From the NCBI RefSeq assembly GCF_964036645.1, contig NZ_OZ038525.1, forward strand, positions 4,530,001 through 4,594,000: a DNA stretch of 64,000 bases, in the 5' to 3' direction. The notes beneath the pieces are model-generated. The model searched no databases, was not told where the DNA came from, and saw only the letters and a program-made list of their open reading frames with translations. Below are positions 9,932 through 19,150 of the stretch, piece after piece. A program made the translations under genes and the position numbers. This stretch comes from Tenacibaculum sp. 190524A02b. Its GTDB lineage: Bacteria; Bacteroidota; Bacteroidia; Flavobacteriales; Flavobacteriaceae. Position 1 is the stretch's first letter; each line of letters begins with the position of its first letter.

Positions 9932-10594
9932 TTAGTTTTCTATAAAAGCGATATCATCTATTGCAGAACTACCCCCAGCTCTAATAGTAAGTGTATAACG
10001 ACCTTTAGGAAGGTCTTTTGTTAAATTCTCTTTATAAGAGATCCAACCACCTTTGTGCTCTTTTGGGTCTATTTTAATAATGTGATTTTTAAGTACATCA
10101 CTTTCATTTCGTTTAGAAATATAAATGTCAAAGTAATAACTATCCCATCCAGTGAAGTCTCCTGGTTTATAATATTTGAAGGCAATTTTTAAACTTCCTT
10201 TTTTATAATCTTTACTTAAAGAAAAATCTCTATGAGCAAATCCATCAGATACACCTCCACATTTCCCCATGTCATATCCAATAAAATTTGTTTTATTTCC
10301 TGAGAAATCATAAGCTTTCCATTTAGTAAATTCATTTACTTTACCTCTATAAATACGACCACATCTACCATCTCCTGCATCTAATGAAGATAAATTTTTA
10401 ATTCCTTTTTTACCATCAGTAGTTGTAAAATAAAAACCATTACCGTTTCTTTCAAAATCATATAAAACTAGTTCTTTTTCAGTGGAGGTTGTAGCTGTAG
10501 AAGCGTCTTGGGGTTGTAACATGTTTTCGTCGTTAGAACAAGATGTAAACAATAATCCCCCGTTTAACATTGCTAAAAAAATTAATTTTTTCAT
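9932..10594 (-). CDS. Hypothetical lipoprotein, possibly a carbohydrate-binding-like beta sandwich
   Basis: A 220-residue protein with a lipoprotein signal peptide (GLLFTSC, Cys19) and a Thr/Ser-rich linker. The body from about residue 43 is all-beta in appearance: LVLYDFERNGNGFYF, SLKIAFKYYKPGDF, YYFDIYISKR and RYTLTIRAGGSSAIDDIAF. The late GSSAIDDIAF strand and the opening DFE segment resemble jelly-roll carbohydrate-binding modules, but no family is recognised with confidence. It stands alone on the minus strand, 95 bp from the sigma-factor gene. Confidence 0.7.
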   Translation of the reverse strand: MKKLIFLAMLNGGLLFTSCSNDENMLQPQDASTATTSTEKELVLYDFERNGNGFYFTTTDGKKGIKNLSSLDAGDGRCGRIYRGKVNEFTKWKAYDFSGNKTNFIGYDMGKCGGVSDGFAHRDFSLSKDYKKGSLKIAFKYYKPGDFTGWDSYYFDIYISKRNESDVLKNHIIKIDPKEHKGGWISYKENLTKDLPKGRYTLTIRAGGSSAIDDIAFIEN

Positions 10595-10801
10595 CTATCA
10601 ATATTTTAATTTGTGATTTATTCACACTTAATACAAATAGCTAATTTTTTTCCCTACGTTTTTTTTATTATTCTTTTTTTGAATGGAGAATTTGATGTCT
10701 TTTTTAAAGTTTTAAATTAGAAGTGTCTTGTGTGTTTATGGTGTTGATTAGTAGTGGGTTAATTGTGTTTTTGTTTTCAGTGTTCATATAGAAGTAATTC
10801 T

Positions 10802-11287
10802 TTATTTCTTGCTTATCGGAATCCAAATCTCTTCTTCTGAATTCGGATCATTATTTCTATAGTTAATGCCAAGTACTTCAAAATGTGGCCTGTCATCAAT
10901 GATATATGGAGAATTAGGAATCCATTCTGAGAAAATATATTGAAAAATAGAAGTATCAGCACTAGATCCTTTATAATCAAAAACAGCATAAAGTCCAGCT
11001 CTTAAAACAAACGATTCCATATTAGAAGGAATTTTTTCAAAATTAAGGACTTCTACAGTTGCCCATTTTTCGAACTCGTTGTTAGGAAGAAACTGTTCGT
11101 AATATGAAGGAGGATATATTTGCATGGAGATTTTATCTTCAGAAACTCTATTAGATACCTCTTTAATTCTAGGAGAAAATTTCTTCCAGAGTTGCCCCGT
11201 TTTATTATTCACCAAGTTCATAGTAATACGATGACCGATTAACTTTTTTTCGTTAAGTTGTTCAATTCTTGGTATAGGAAACCCCAT
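10802..11287 (-). CDS. GyrI-like / AraC-effector-binding domain protein
   Basis: A protein of about 161 residues with the GyrI-like small-molecule-binding fold. The opening PRIEQLNEKKLIGHRITMNL, the ATVEVLNFEKIPSNMESFVL strand, GLYAVFDYKG and the terminal EEEIWIPI follow this family closely. I chose the ATG at 11287 (MGFPIPR) because family members begin shortly before this motif. An upstream ATG at 11350 would add 21 hydrophobic residues without a convincing ribosome-binding site. There is no DNA-binding domain, so it is a stand-alone ligand-binding module. Confidence 0.8.
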   Translation of the reverse strand: MGFPIPRIEQLNEKKLIGHRITMNLVNNKTGQLWKKFSPRIKEVSNRVSEDKISMQIYPPSYYEQFLPNNEFEKWATVEVLNFEKIPSNMESFVLRAGLYAVFDYKGSSADTSIFQYIFSEWIPNSPYIIDDRPHFEVLGINYRNNDPNSEEEIWIPISKK

Positions 11288-11350
11288 TGTTAATTTTAAA
11301 ATTAATGATGTTATTATAACAGTAAAAATACTCAATTTTATAACAGCCAT

Positions 11351-11935
11351 CTATTAAAGGAAAAGAACTTATAAAAACAAGCAACCTCACAGTAGTATTA
11401 CTGCAAGGTTACTTTCCCAAAAACCAACATGAAATAAAAACTATTTTTAAGGTGTAATTATACTCGAATAACTTCGTTTATATTACTTTTTAGTGTTGTT
11501 TTTATATATAAAATAATGAGTATGCTATTTACTCAAAAACCAGTTTTAAAATGGAATATTCATAGGCTAATTTTTTAGTTATTCTTGTTTGAAGTTTTTA
11601 AAAAAGAACTTTCATAACGAATGCAATTTAAAAATAACCAAACTAAACAAAAAGCTAATGTTTGTTAATTGTTTGCTAATAAGTAAACTACCTCGGGGAA
11701 AGCAATGAGACATTTAATAAGATAATAAGTTTAATTTCGAGGCAACCCTCGGGGTATTATAACCCTTTGGCGGTGCTAATAAAGCGATGTAGTTTTATAA
11801 AGCTGAAAGAGAAAATTGTTTGTTTTTTTTACATTAAGTTTTGATTTGTTAAAAGTAAAAACAAGTGCTAAACTAGTAATGCTTAATTGTATATTGCACA
11901 GTAATAACAAACAACCAACTATTCAAAACTAAATC
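11351..11935. other. 585-bp intergenic region with several inverted repeats, no gene seen
   Basis: Between the GyrI-like gene (minus) and the GH26 gene (plus). It holds a hairpin at 11383-11410, a repeated octamer CCTCGGGG at 11691-11698 and 11747-11754, and a small hairpin CGAGG-CAAC-CCTCG at 11738-11751 followed by a GGGT/ACCC pair. These GC-richer patches stand out from their AT-rich surroundings. I see no open frame of useful length and no tRNA. Promoter elements for the GH26 gene probably lie in the last 80 bp. Confidence 0.5.
11383..11410 (-). terminator. Hairpin followed by a T-rich tract on the minus strand
   Basis: Arms AACCT-CA-CAGTA and TACTG-CA-AGGTT pair around a 4-nt loop with one symmetric internal loop. 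Read on the minus strand it is followed by GCTTGTTTTTAT, like an intrinsic terminator. It sits just upstream of the GyrI-like gene rather than after a gene, so it could be an attenuator or end a small minus-strand transcript. Confidence 0.45.
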
Positions 11936-12946
11936 ATGAAAAAAATAGGATTAATTATCTTTTGTTTGGTAATACTATTAGGATGCAATAGCAAAAAATC
12001 TACTAAACTTAATAAAAAAGATTATCTTACTTTCTTTAAAAAAATCAAAGGAAAAGGTTGCGTTTCTGGGCAATTTATTCGTTGGAGTTATAATGCTTCG
12101 TTAGAAGAAATGAAAAAAGCTAATGAATTATCTGGTCAGTGGGTAGGAATGTTAGGTGCTGATTACTATGGGAATTTTAGAGACTCTGTTCCTTCGCCTA
12201 AAGGGATATATCAAAAAGCCAATCAAGCAATAAAAGAGTATTACCCTAAAAATGGATTGGTTAACTTATCACTTCATATAAATAATCCACAATCTGGAGC
12301 AAGTGCATGGGATTATGTAATAGATATTGATTCTATTTTTATACCAAATAGTCGGGTTCAGAAAAACTTGTTAAAAGAATTAGATTTTATAGCTGAAGGA
12401 ATTGCTGATCTAGAAGAAAAAGGAGTAATGGTTATGTTTAGGCCTTACCATGAAATGAATGGATATTGGTTTTGGTGGGGAAAAAGTAAGCGTTTTGCAG
12501 AGTTATGGAAGTTTACCTATAAGTATTTAGTAGAAGAGAAAAAGTTAGACAATATGCTTTGGTGTTGGTCTCCTGATGCAGGACCAGGAAATATACATGA
12601 CTATTATCCGGGAGATGAATATGTAGATATTGTAGGGTTAGATTCGTATGGAGCAGATTTACCTAAAAAAGCATTAGATGATTACAAGGAAATTTTGAAA
12701 TACAACAAACCTTTTGGATTTTCTGAATATGGTTGCGTACAAGGAGGAGATAAAAAAACGGCTGCCACCTTTGATTACAGCGTATTAAAAGATTGGTTGC
12801 ATAAAGAGTTTCCTGAAGCAGTTTACTTTTTAGTTTGGAGAGATCATTGGGGCTTTACAGGAAAGAAAGGTGTGGGTGCTTTATTGAATGATGATAAAAT
12901 TCTTAACAAAGAATCTATAATGGAATTGAAGACAATAAAACAATAG
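11936..12946 (+). CDS. Glycoside hydrolase family 26 lipoprotein (beta-mannanase-like)
   Basis: A 336-residue lipoprotein (lipobox ILLGC, Cys17) whose body is a TIM-barrel GH26 domain. The acid/base Glu173 lies in RPYHEMNGYWFWWG and the nucleophile Glu264 in PFGFSEYG, with DIVGLDSYG and LWCWSPD between them, all standard for endo-beta-1,4-mannanases of this family. Both catalytic Glu are present, so it should be active on mannan or a related beta-glycan outside the cytoplasm. It is not in a visible polysaccharide utilisation locus (no SusC/SusD neighbours), so specificity stays open; GH26 also includes beta-1,3-xylanases and lichenases. Confidence 0.9.
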   Translation: MKKIGLIIFCLVILLGCNSKKSTKLNKKDYLTFFKKIKGKGCVSGQFIRWSYNASLEEMKKANELSGQWVGMLGADYYGNFRDSVPSPKGIYQKANQAIKEYYPKNGLVNLSLHINNPQSGASAWDYVIDIDSIFIPNSRVQKNLLKELDFIAEGIADLEEKGVMVMFRPYHEMNGYWFWWGKSKRFAELWKFTYKYLVEEKKLDNMLWCWSPDAGPGNIHDYYPGDEYVDIVGLDSYGADLPKKALDDYKEILKYNKPFGFSEYGCVQGGDKKTAATFDYSVLKDWLHKEFPEAVYFLVWRDHWGFTGKKGVGALLNDDKILNKESIMELKTIKQ

Positions 12947-13013
12947 AACTTTTGTTTATTTTTGTTCTAAGAGCAAAGATTTATTCTTAGTGTAACTATC
13001 CGTTTTTATATTT

Positions 13014-13868
13014 ATGAGAAAAATAATCCCTGTATTCTTGTTAACATTAAACTTCTTAAATTGTACTAATTATGGGCAATTAAAAGTAATAACACAAGTT
13101 CCTGATAAGTTGGAAGAAGTATCAGGAATAACGAAGGTAAAGGGAAGTGATTTGCTTTGGATGCATAATGACAGTGGGAATAAAGCTGAGGTGTATGGTG
13201 TAGATATTGAGGGAAATATTCAACAAAAAATTAAGTTAGAGGTAAAAAACAAAGATTGGGAAGATGTTACTACAGATGAAGAAGGGAATCTTTATATAGC
13301 AGACTTTGGAAATAATGATAATAAGCGTAAAAATTTAGTTATTTATAAAGTACAAAACCAAGAAGTACTTAAAGGGGGTAAGGTTAGTGCAGAAAAAATA
13401 AAGTTTAAATACGATAATCAAGAGAAGTTTCCTCCAAAGAAAAAAGAACGTTTTTTTGATGCAGAATCCATACTATATTATAACAATGCTTTGTACATTT
13501 TTACAAAAAGTAGAGTAAAAAATAGTTTTGGGAAAACTAGTTTGTATAAAATACCTGCACAATCAGGTAATTATAGAGCAACTTATATAGGCACTTTTGA
13601 AACTTGTATGAAAGACATGCATTGTTGGATAACTTCAGCAAGTATATCGCCAAATAAAAATAAAGTAGCATTGTTAAATCACAATAAATTATTGGTATTT
13701 ACCAATTTTGAAGGTGATAATTTTTTTGAAGGAGAGTTAACGGAGTATGATTTAAAACACACTTCACAAAAAGAAGGCGTCACTTTTAAAGACAATACAA
13801 CTGTGTATATCACAGATGAAAAAGCCCATGGTAGCGGTGGAAATTTATATGAGTTTGTATTGAAGTAA
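13014..13868 (+). CDS. Exported beta-propeller-like protein of unknown function
   Basis: A 284-residue protein with an N-terminal signal (about residues 1-21; Cys17 could be lipidated but the site LNC is atypical). Repeated strand-turn units such as LEEVSGITKV, LLWMHNDSGN, DWEDVTTDEEGNLYIADFGNN, ERFFDAESILYYNNALYIFTK and HTSQKEGVTFKDNTTVYITDE point to a beta propeller of the SdiA-regulated or esterase-like type. No catalytic residues are recognised. It follows the GH26 gene after 67 bp on the same strand and may be co-transcribed. Confidence 0.65.
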   Translation: MRKIIPVFLLTLNFLNCTNYGQLKVITQVPDKLEEVSGITKVKGSDLLWMHNDSGNKAEVYGVDIEGNIQQKIKLEVKNKDWEDVTTDEEGNLYIADFGNNDNKRKNLVIYKVQNQEVLKGGKVSAEKIKFKYDNQEKFPPKKKERFFDAESILYYNNALYIFTKSRVKNSFGKTSLYKIPAQSGNYRATYIGTFETCMKDMHCWITSASISPNKNKVALLNHNKLLVFTNFEGDNFFEGELTEYDLKHTSQKEGVTFKDNTTVYITDEKAHGSGGNLYEFVLK

Positions 13869-13944
13869 TTAGTTTGTTAGTTGTTTTTGTATAAAATTTA
13901 TATGAGTTTGTAATAATTGATAAAGGAGAAAACTATTTTTCCAT

Positions 13945-14179
13945 ACTGAACTACTGAACTACTGAACTACTGAACTACTGAACTACTGAACTACTGAACT
14001 ACTGAACTACTGAACTACTGAACTACTGAACTACTGAACTACTGAACTACTGAACTACTGAACTACTGAACTACTGAACTACTGAACTACTGAACTACTG
14101 AACTACTGAACTACTGAACTACTGAACTACTGAACTACTGAACTACTGAACTACTGAACTACTGAACTACTGAACTACT
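13945..14179. repeat. Perfect 8-bp tandem array, about 29 copies of ACTGAACT
   Basis: From 13945 the octamer ACTGAACT repeats without a visible mismatch for 29 full units plus 3 bases. It fills nearly all the space between the convergent genes ending at 13868 and 14185, stopping 5 bp before the DUF423 stop codon. Every frame meets a stop within 24 bp, so it is not coding. Such a perfect array should change copy number readily. Confidence 0.97.
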
Positions 14180-14184
14180 AATTT

Positions 14185-14550
14185 TCAACATACCTCAACA
14201 AGTAATAATATCCAACCTATAATTAATAATAAACCTCCTAAAGGAGTAATCGGACCTAAAAAACGTAGCTTTTTACCCTTAGCATCAGAAAGTACTAAAC
14301 CATAAATACTGAAAGAAAACAAAAAGATTCCTACTATAAAACTCCAACCTAATAAAGTATTAAACTGTTTAAGATTAAAACCAACTACTAATAAAACAAT
14401 AGCATGATACATTTGGTACTTCACTCCAGTTTCAAACGACTTTAATTGCTCATCAGTTAACACTTTTTTTAAAGCATGTGCTCCAAAAGCTCCAAAAACA
14501 ACAGCCAACATACCATAAATAGTTCCAAAAATTAATAAGGTTTGCTCCAT
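14185..14550 (-). CDS. DUF423 family small membrane protein
   Basis: A 121-residue protein with four predicted transmembrane helices. The family signature is clear: GMLAVVFGAFGAHALKK near the start, then ETGVKYQMYHAIVLLVVG and the end GPITPLGGLLLIIGW. DUF423 (YgdD-like) proteins are widespread inner-membrane proteins of unknown function. The stop codon lies 5 bp from the octamer array, so the array will be in the 3' end of its transcript. Confidence 0.92.
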   Translation of the reverse strand: MEQTLLIFGTIYGMLAVVFGAFGAHALKKVLTDEQLKSFETGVKYQMYHAIVLLVVGFNLKQFNTLLGWSFIVGIFLFSFSIYGLVLSDAKGKKLRFLGPITPLGGLLLIIGWILLLVEVC

Positions 14551-14772
14551 AATAGATTACTAATTTGAAAATGAAAACAAATATACAGTAAGTAATAGTA
14601 TAGTTATGTACTAATGTTAATACTAAATAAAATATTACTAAATCAGTTAATTTTATAAAGAATAAGAACAGATTAAAGTGTTAAAAAAGAGAAGTTAAAT
14701 GCAAGTAAAATCAGGAAAAAACGACTATACCATGACAATTTCGTAAATTTGCACTAAGAAATTCGCAATAAA

Positions 14773-17175
14773 ATGAAGATACGAAACATCAATGATATAC
14801 AAGATTTCGAACTTCCCTTACAACTCAATATTAGTTTTAGAAAAGTTTTTGAGGTGTTTCAAAAATATGCTAGTAATGATTTAAAGGAACATCCTTTTCA
14901 TGAGTCAGCTAAAAGAATGATTCAAGAAATTGAAAAATACCCAGAATTAATTGAAGGTTTTTCTGATTTTACACTGTTAGAAAAATATGAGGAAATTATA
15001 GATATATTGTTAGAACCATTATTTCCTGAAATGTTATCCGGAAATGAAATTAAAGCGGCAAGTATTCCTTTTTCATTTACAGCTTTTAAGTTTACGGAGC
15101 GTTTTGCTAGTATAATACAAAATGCAGGAGAAGGTTATGATTTGCAAGCTAGGAATTTTGAGGATGACTTAATGTATATTTATTCTTGTACGTTAATCTT
15201 AGCAATTGTATACAATTATCCTATAGATTTAAAAAGACCATTCTTTTTTGATATTCCAGATACGCAATTGGGGATAATGAAGCATTATAGAGTAGCTTTT
15301 AATGGTGATTTTATGGAGGTGTATCCTACCGAAAATGCACCTAAAATTACTCAAGAAGATATAAAAGTACTTTTAGATAACTTTGATAATATAGAAATAT
15401 GGAGAGAAAAGTTTCCTCCAAATTCATATATATTTAAGGGATTTGGTATCATGAATTTGTTTGATGTGACTGCAGATGAAACATTGAGCGCCATTAGAAC
15501 TAATTTATTAGAAAAAGATGATGGTAGTATTGTAGAAAAATTACAAACAAGTCTACAAGAATTTTATACTATTAAAGATTTAAAAGTTGGATTTTCTGTA
15601 TTTGATATCAGTAATATACAGTCGGAATCATTAAGAGTAAAAAAATCAGAAAGTTTAGTGATTGAAGAAGGAGCGGCTATTGCATGTAATGATTTCTTTT
15701 GTCATTATATTTTAAATAAAATATTTAGTGATACTGAAACTGTAGTTCTTTCCGATGTAGAAGCTTATGGAAGAAATACCAATCAGAATCAATTTTATAA
15801 AAAATTAGAAGCCCATGATATAGGTAGTATTATTTTAATACCTATAAAAACTACTAATGAAAAAGATTTGGTTTTGTTAGAGATAGCATCGCCAAGAGCT
15901 TATGAATTAAATTCGGTAAATAAGCAAAAACTAAAAGATATTATTCCTGTTTTTGAAGCTGCAGCAGAACGTAACTCTGAGGAGTTTTTAAATATTTTAG
16001 AGGCTACTATTCAAGAACATTATACATCCATTCATCCATCAGTAAAATGGCGTTTTTATGAAGCTGCTGAAAACTATCAGAATGCTTTATATGCTAAAGA
16101 AGAAGATGCTAAAATAGAGCAAATTGTTTTTGAAGATGTATATCCGTTGTATGGGCAAATAGATATTTCAGGATCTTCTATAGCAAGAAACCTAGCAATT
16201 AAAGAAGATTTAACCACACAGTTAACATTGGCTATAAATGTTTTGTGTGAAGCATGTAAGACAGAAGAACTCCCTATCTATGAAGAGTTGATGTTTCGTG
16301 TTAAAGAATATTTGAATGAGGTAAAGACTGGATTAAAAGCAGGAGATGAAATAGGTATTTTAGACTTTTTAAAGAAAGATATTTACCCAGTATTCAATCA
16401 CATTAAAGAAATTGATACTTCATTAAAAGATTTAGTGAAGACATATACTAACAGTTTAGATAAAAACTTACAAGTAGTATATAACAAACGTAAGTCATAT
16501 GAAGAAAGTGTAACGAAGCTGAATGATAAATTGGCTAAGTTTATAGATAAAAAGCAAGAAGAAGCACAGGCAATGTTTCCTCACTATTTTGAACGTTATA
16601 AAACGGACGGAGTAGAATACAATATGTATATAGGACAAGCTTTAACTAAGCAGAAAAAGTTTGATGATTTGTATTTGTATAACTTACGTTTATGGCAACT
16701 ACAAACCATGTGTGAAATGGAAAACCTAGCCAATGTAACTAGAAAAACATTAACACATGATTTAAAAGTAGCTTCTTTAATCCTAGTACATAGTAATTCA
16801 CTAGCTATTAAATTTAGAATGGATGAAAAGCAGTTTGATGTAGACGGTGCTTATAATATCCGTTATGAAATTATAAAAAAGCGTATTGATAAGGCTTATA
16901 TTAAAAATACCAATGAACGTTTAACAGTACCTGGAAAAATAGCTATTGTATACTCTCAAGAAAAAGATGCTAGAGAATATACAAAGTATATCAAGTATTT
17001 ACAATCTAAAAATCTTTTGGGAGAGTTGGAGCAATTAGAGTTGGAAGATTTACAAGGAGTTTCTGGATTAAAAGCTATGAGAGTTGAGGTGATTTATCAT
17101 GATGAAAATAATAAGAAACCGACAATTTCTGTAGAAGAACTTTTTATGGACTTAAAAAAAGAGTTAAAAAGTTAA
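14773..17175 (+). CDS. Large GAF-domain protein, flavobacterial
   Basis: An 800-residue cytoplasmic protein without signal peptide or membrane segment. The N-terminal 250 residues are a helical region of unknown type. The central part (about 270-400, with ETVVLSDVEAYG and IGSIILIPIK) looks like a GAF sensory domain. The C-terminal half is helical and charged, with a coiled-coil-like stretch near residues 560-600. No output domain such as a kinase, cyclase or HTH is visible. The start is supported by a TAAATTTG box at 14744-14751 shortly upstream. Exact role unknown. It stands alone between two convergent tandem-repeat regions. Confidence 0.7.
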   Translation: MKIRNINDIQDFELPLQLNISFRKVFEVFQKYASNDLKEHPFHESAKRMIQEIEKYPELIEGFSDFTLLEKYEEIIDILLEPLFPEMLSGNEIKAASIPFSFTAFKFTERFASIIQNAGEGYDLQARNFEDDLMYIYSCTLILAIVYNYPIDLKRPFFFDIPDTQLGIMKHYRVAFNGDFMEVYPTENAPKITQEDIKVLLDNFDNIEIWREKFPPNSYIFKGFGIMNLFDVTADETLSAIRTNLLEKDDGSIVEKLQTSLQEFYTIKDLKVGFSVFDISNIQSESLRVKKSESLVIEEGAAIACNDFFCHYILNKIFSDTETVVLSDVEAYGRNTNQNQFYKKLEAHDIGSIILIPIKTTNEKDLVLLEIASPRAYELNSVNKQKLKDIIPVFEAAAERNSEEFLNILEATIQEHYTSIHPSVKWRFYEAAENYQNALYAKEEDAKIEQIVFEDVYPLYGQIDISGSSIARNLAIKEDLTTQLTLAINVLCEACKTEELPIYEELMFRVKEYLNEVKTGLKAGDEIGILDFLKKDIYPVFNHIKEIDTSLKDLVKTYTNSLDKNLQVVYNKRKSYEESVTKLNDKLAKFIDKKQEEAQAMFPHYFERYKTDGVEYNMYIGQALTKQKKFDDLYLYNLRLWQLQTMCEMENLANVTRKTLTHDLKVASLILVHSNSLAIKFRMDEKQFDVDGAYNIRYEIIKKRIDKAYIKNTNERLTVPGKIAIVYSQEKDAREYTKYIKYLQSKNLLGELEQLELEDLQGVSGLKAMRVEVIYHDENNKKPTISVEELFMDLKKELKS

Positions 17176-17298
17176 AATTAAATTTTTTAAATAGGGAAAT
17201 AAAGCAAACTTTAGTTGTATAACATTTGCTTTATCATTTACAGTAGTTTTTTTATTCATCTAATTGAAAGTATTTTCTGCAATAAATTTCTTATGCTT

Positions 17299-17808
17299 GT
17301 TGAGGAATGGCTATATACTAGTGCGAGAAGGTTTTGTTGCGTTGAGGAATGGCTATATACTAGTGCGAGAAGGTTTTGTTGCGTTGAGGAATGCTATACA
17401 CTAGTGCGAGAAGGTTTTGTTGCGTTGAGGAATGCTATACACTAGTGCGAGAAGGTTTTGTTGCGTTGAGGAATGTCTATATACTAGTGCGAGAAGCTTT
17501 TGTTGTATTGAGGAATGCTATACACTAGTGCGAGAAGGTTTTGTTGCGTTGAGGAATGCTATACACTAGTGCGAGAAGCTTTTGTTGCGTTGAGGAATGA
17601 CTATACACTAGTGCGAGAAGCTTTTGTTGTATTGAGGAATGACTATACACTAGTGCGAGAAGGTTTTGTTATGTTGAGGAATGGCTATACACTAGTGCGA
17701 GACGTTTTTGTTATGTTGAGGAATGGCTATACACTAGTGCGAGAAGGTTTTGTTATGTTGAGTAATGGCTATACACTAGTGCGAGACGTTTTTGTTATGT
17801 TGAGGAAG
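17299..17808. repeat. 41/42-bp minisatellite, 12 copies
   Basis: Twelve direct copies of a 41- or 42-bp unit start at 17299, 17341, 17383, 17424, 17465, 17507, 17548, 17589, 17631, 17673, 17715 and 17757, plus a 10-base partial copy at 17799. Each contains GTTGAGGAATG, then CTATA(C/T)ACTAGTGCGAGA, then a T-rich end. Copies differ at a few fixed positions (AAGG, AAGC or ACGT after GCGAG; TGC, TGT or TAT at the end). The length change is one base after GAATG, so frame is not kept. The array lies between convergent genes. There are no unique spacers, so it is not CRISPR. Confidence 0.95.
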
Positions 17809-17848
17809 TTACCTATTGGCATATATAAAAATGTATTCGAAAATAGTA

Positions 17849-19045
17849 TTATACACCACTCTGCATATAAAAAGCAATAGCAAAAGCTAATACACTCACA
17901 ATAATACCAATCATAAAAACAGTATAAGTGGTTCTCAATAAACTATATTTTCTATTTAAAACCAATCCTAAAAAGTATAAATCTTTAGTTAAAGAACCAT
18001 ACAAATAATCACGGTCTTTTAGCATTTCATCCATAGCCCATTCAAACTCAGATAAACTCATCTTATGAAAGTTTCCAAAGAATATTAAGTTTACCTTTTT
18101 ATTAGCAACATCTTCTTTGGTAAATTTTCCTTGTGTAACATTAGGGCGTGTAGCCATAACAGAAAGAATAATAGATATGACTGTAAATATCATAAATACA
18201 ATAGAAGGAATTACTAAATAGCTATTAGATGGATTATCTAGTTTAGGAATTAAAGTAGAAAGCGTCATAGAAATAATAATAGCATTTACTGAAAGTAAAA
18301 TATTCGCTTTAGTATCTGCAATATCACTTAAAGTAATATGATTTCTTAACGCTACTCTAAACATAGTTTCAATACCACGTTCAGGCAAATCAATTTTATT
18401 TTTTTTAAAAGCAAGTTCTTCTTTTTTTTGTTTTAGTTTAACTAAGTCTTGGGTTACTTTTTTTTGAGTTTTTAATAACTGTGCTAGATTTTTACCTTTT
18501 TGCTTTTCCCAAGTTTTTATAGCACTTGTTGTGTAGAATTGATGTTCATTAGTTAAAAAATGAATGTTATTATTTAACCAATCAGGATCGGTAAATTCTA
18601 ACCCTTTGGTAAGTTCTAATTCTTTACGTAATAATTCAGAGAAATCATTATAGTTTTTACTTCCTAAATGAGAGCAATCAGCATCTTTTAAAATTTTATC
18701 TAGCTGTGTAGAAGGAGTATTTCCCATTTTAGTAGCCATGATAATAGGAGTAATATCTTCAACAAAATTTTCAGCATTTTCTTGTTTTAGATAGCCTGTA
18801 GCAATTTTTACACTTTCTTCTTCATGATTGTTTGGATCTTTACTGTATCCAGTGTCATGAAACCATGCAGCGATTAAGAGTTTTTGAGTGTCTTCTTCAT
18901 TTAAACCTTCAAGAGTGGCTAACTCTTTAGCCTTTTCAACTACACGTTGTGTATGAGCAATATTATGGTATACAAACTTCTTTTTTAAATTTGTATTTAA
19001 AAAATTAAGCACATAATGTTCTACATTTTCTAATAAATTACTCAT
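17849..19045 (-). CDS. HD-domain phosphohydrolase fused to Pycsar-effector-like (PycTM) membrane module
   Basis: A 398-residue protein. The first 170 residues are an HD-type metal-dependent phosphohydrolase with YHNIAHTQRVV (His) and FHDTGYSK (His63, Asp64), plus DADCSHLG. A charged coiled-coil linker follows (about 185-225). The C-terminal part begins RVALRNHITLSDIADTKANI and contains two transmembrane helices and a third near the end, the pattern of the DUF5706/PycTM family. That family includes the membrane-disrupting effectors of Pycsar anti-phage systems. No pyrimidine cyclase gene is adjacent. An HD domain on the same chain could hydrolyse a nucleotide ligand of the membrane part; this is inference. 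Flavobacterial chromosomes carry such fusions as stand-alone genes, so a defence role is unproven. Confidence 0.8.
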   Translation of the reverse strand: MSNLLENVEHYVLNFLNTNLKKKFVYHNIAHTQRVVEKAKELATLEGLNEEDTQKLLIAAWFHDTGYSKDPNNHEEESVKIATGYLKQENAENFVEDITPIIMATKMGNTPSTQLDKILKDADCSHLGSKNYNDFSELLRKELELTKGLEFTDPDWLNNNIHFLTNEHQFYTTSAIKTWEKQKGKNLAQLLKTQKKVTQDLVKLKQKKEELAFKKNKIDLPERGIETMFRVALRNHITLSDIADTKANILLSVNAIIISMTLSTLIPKLDNPSNSYLVIPSIVFMIFTVISIILSVMATRPNVTQGKFTKEDVANKKVNLIFFGNFHKMSLSEFEWAMDEMLKDRDYLYGSLTKDLYFLGLVLNRKYSLLRTTYTVFMIGIIVSVLAFAIAFYMQSGV

Positions 19046-19150
19046 AAATAGGCTGTTTTTAAAGTGTAAAAATAATCAAAGTTTATCATTTTTAATAACC
19101 GTAAATTAGCACTAGTAAATAAAGACTACTAATTATTAAAGAAAAGAAGC

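Noticed and set aside
13945..14179. CRISPR or coding repeat in the octamer array
   Set aside because: An 8-bp unit with no spacers. All frames contain stops every 24 bp.
17299..17808. CRISPR array
   Set aside because: The units are contiguous tandem copies with no unique spacers, and no cas genes are near.
17215..17880. Two plus-strand open frames over the minisatellite giving repeated YTSARRFCC peptides
   Set aside because: They are by-products of the 41/42-bp repeat. The unit length varies by one base, so frame is not maintained, and there is no start signal or function.
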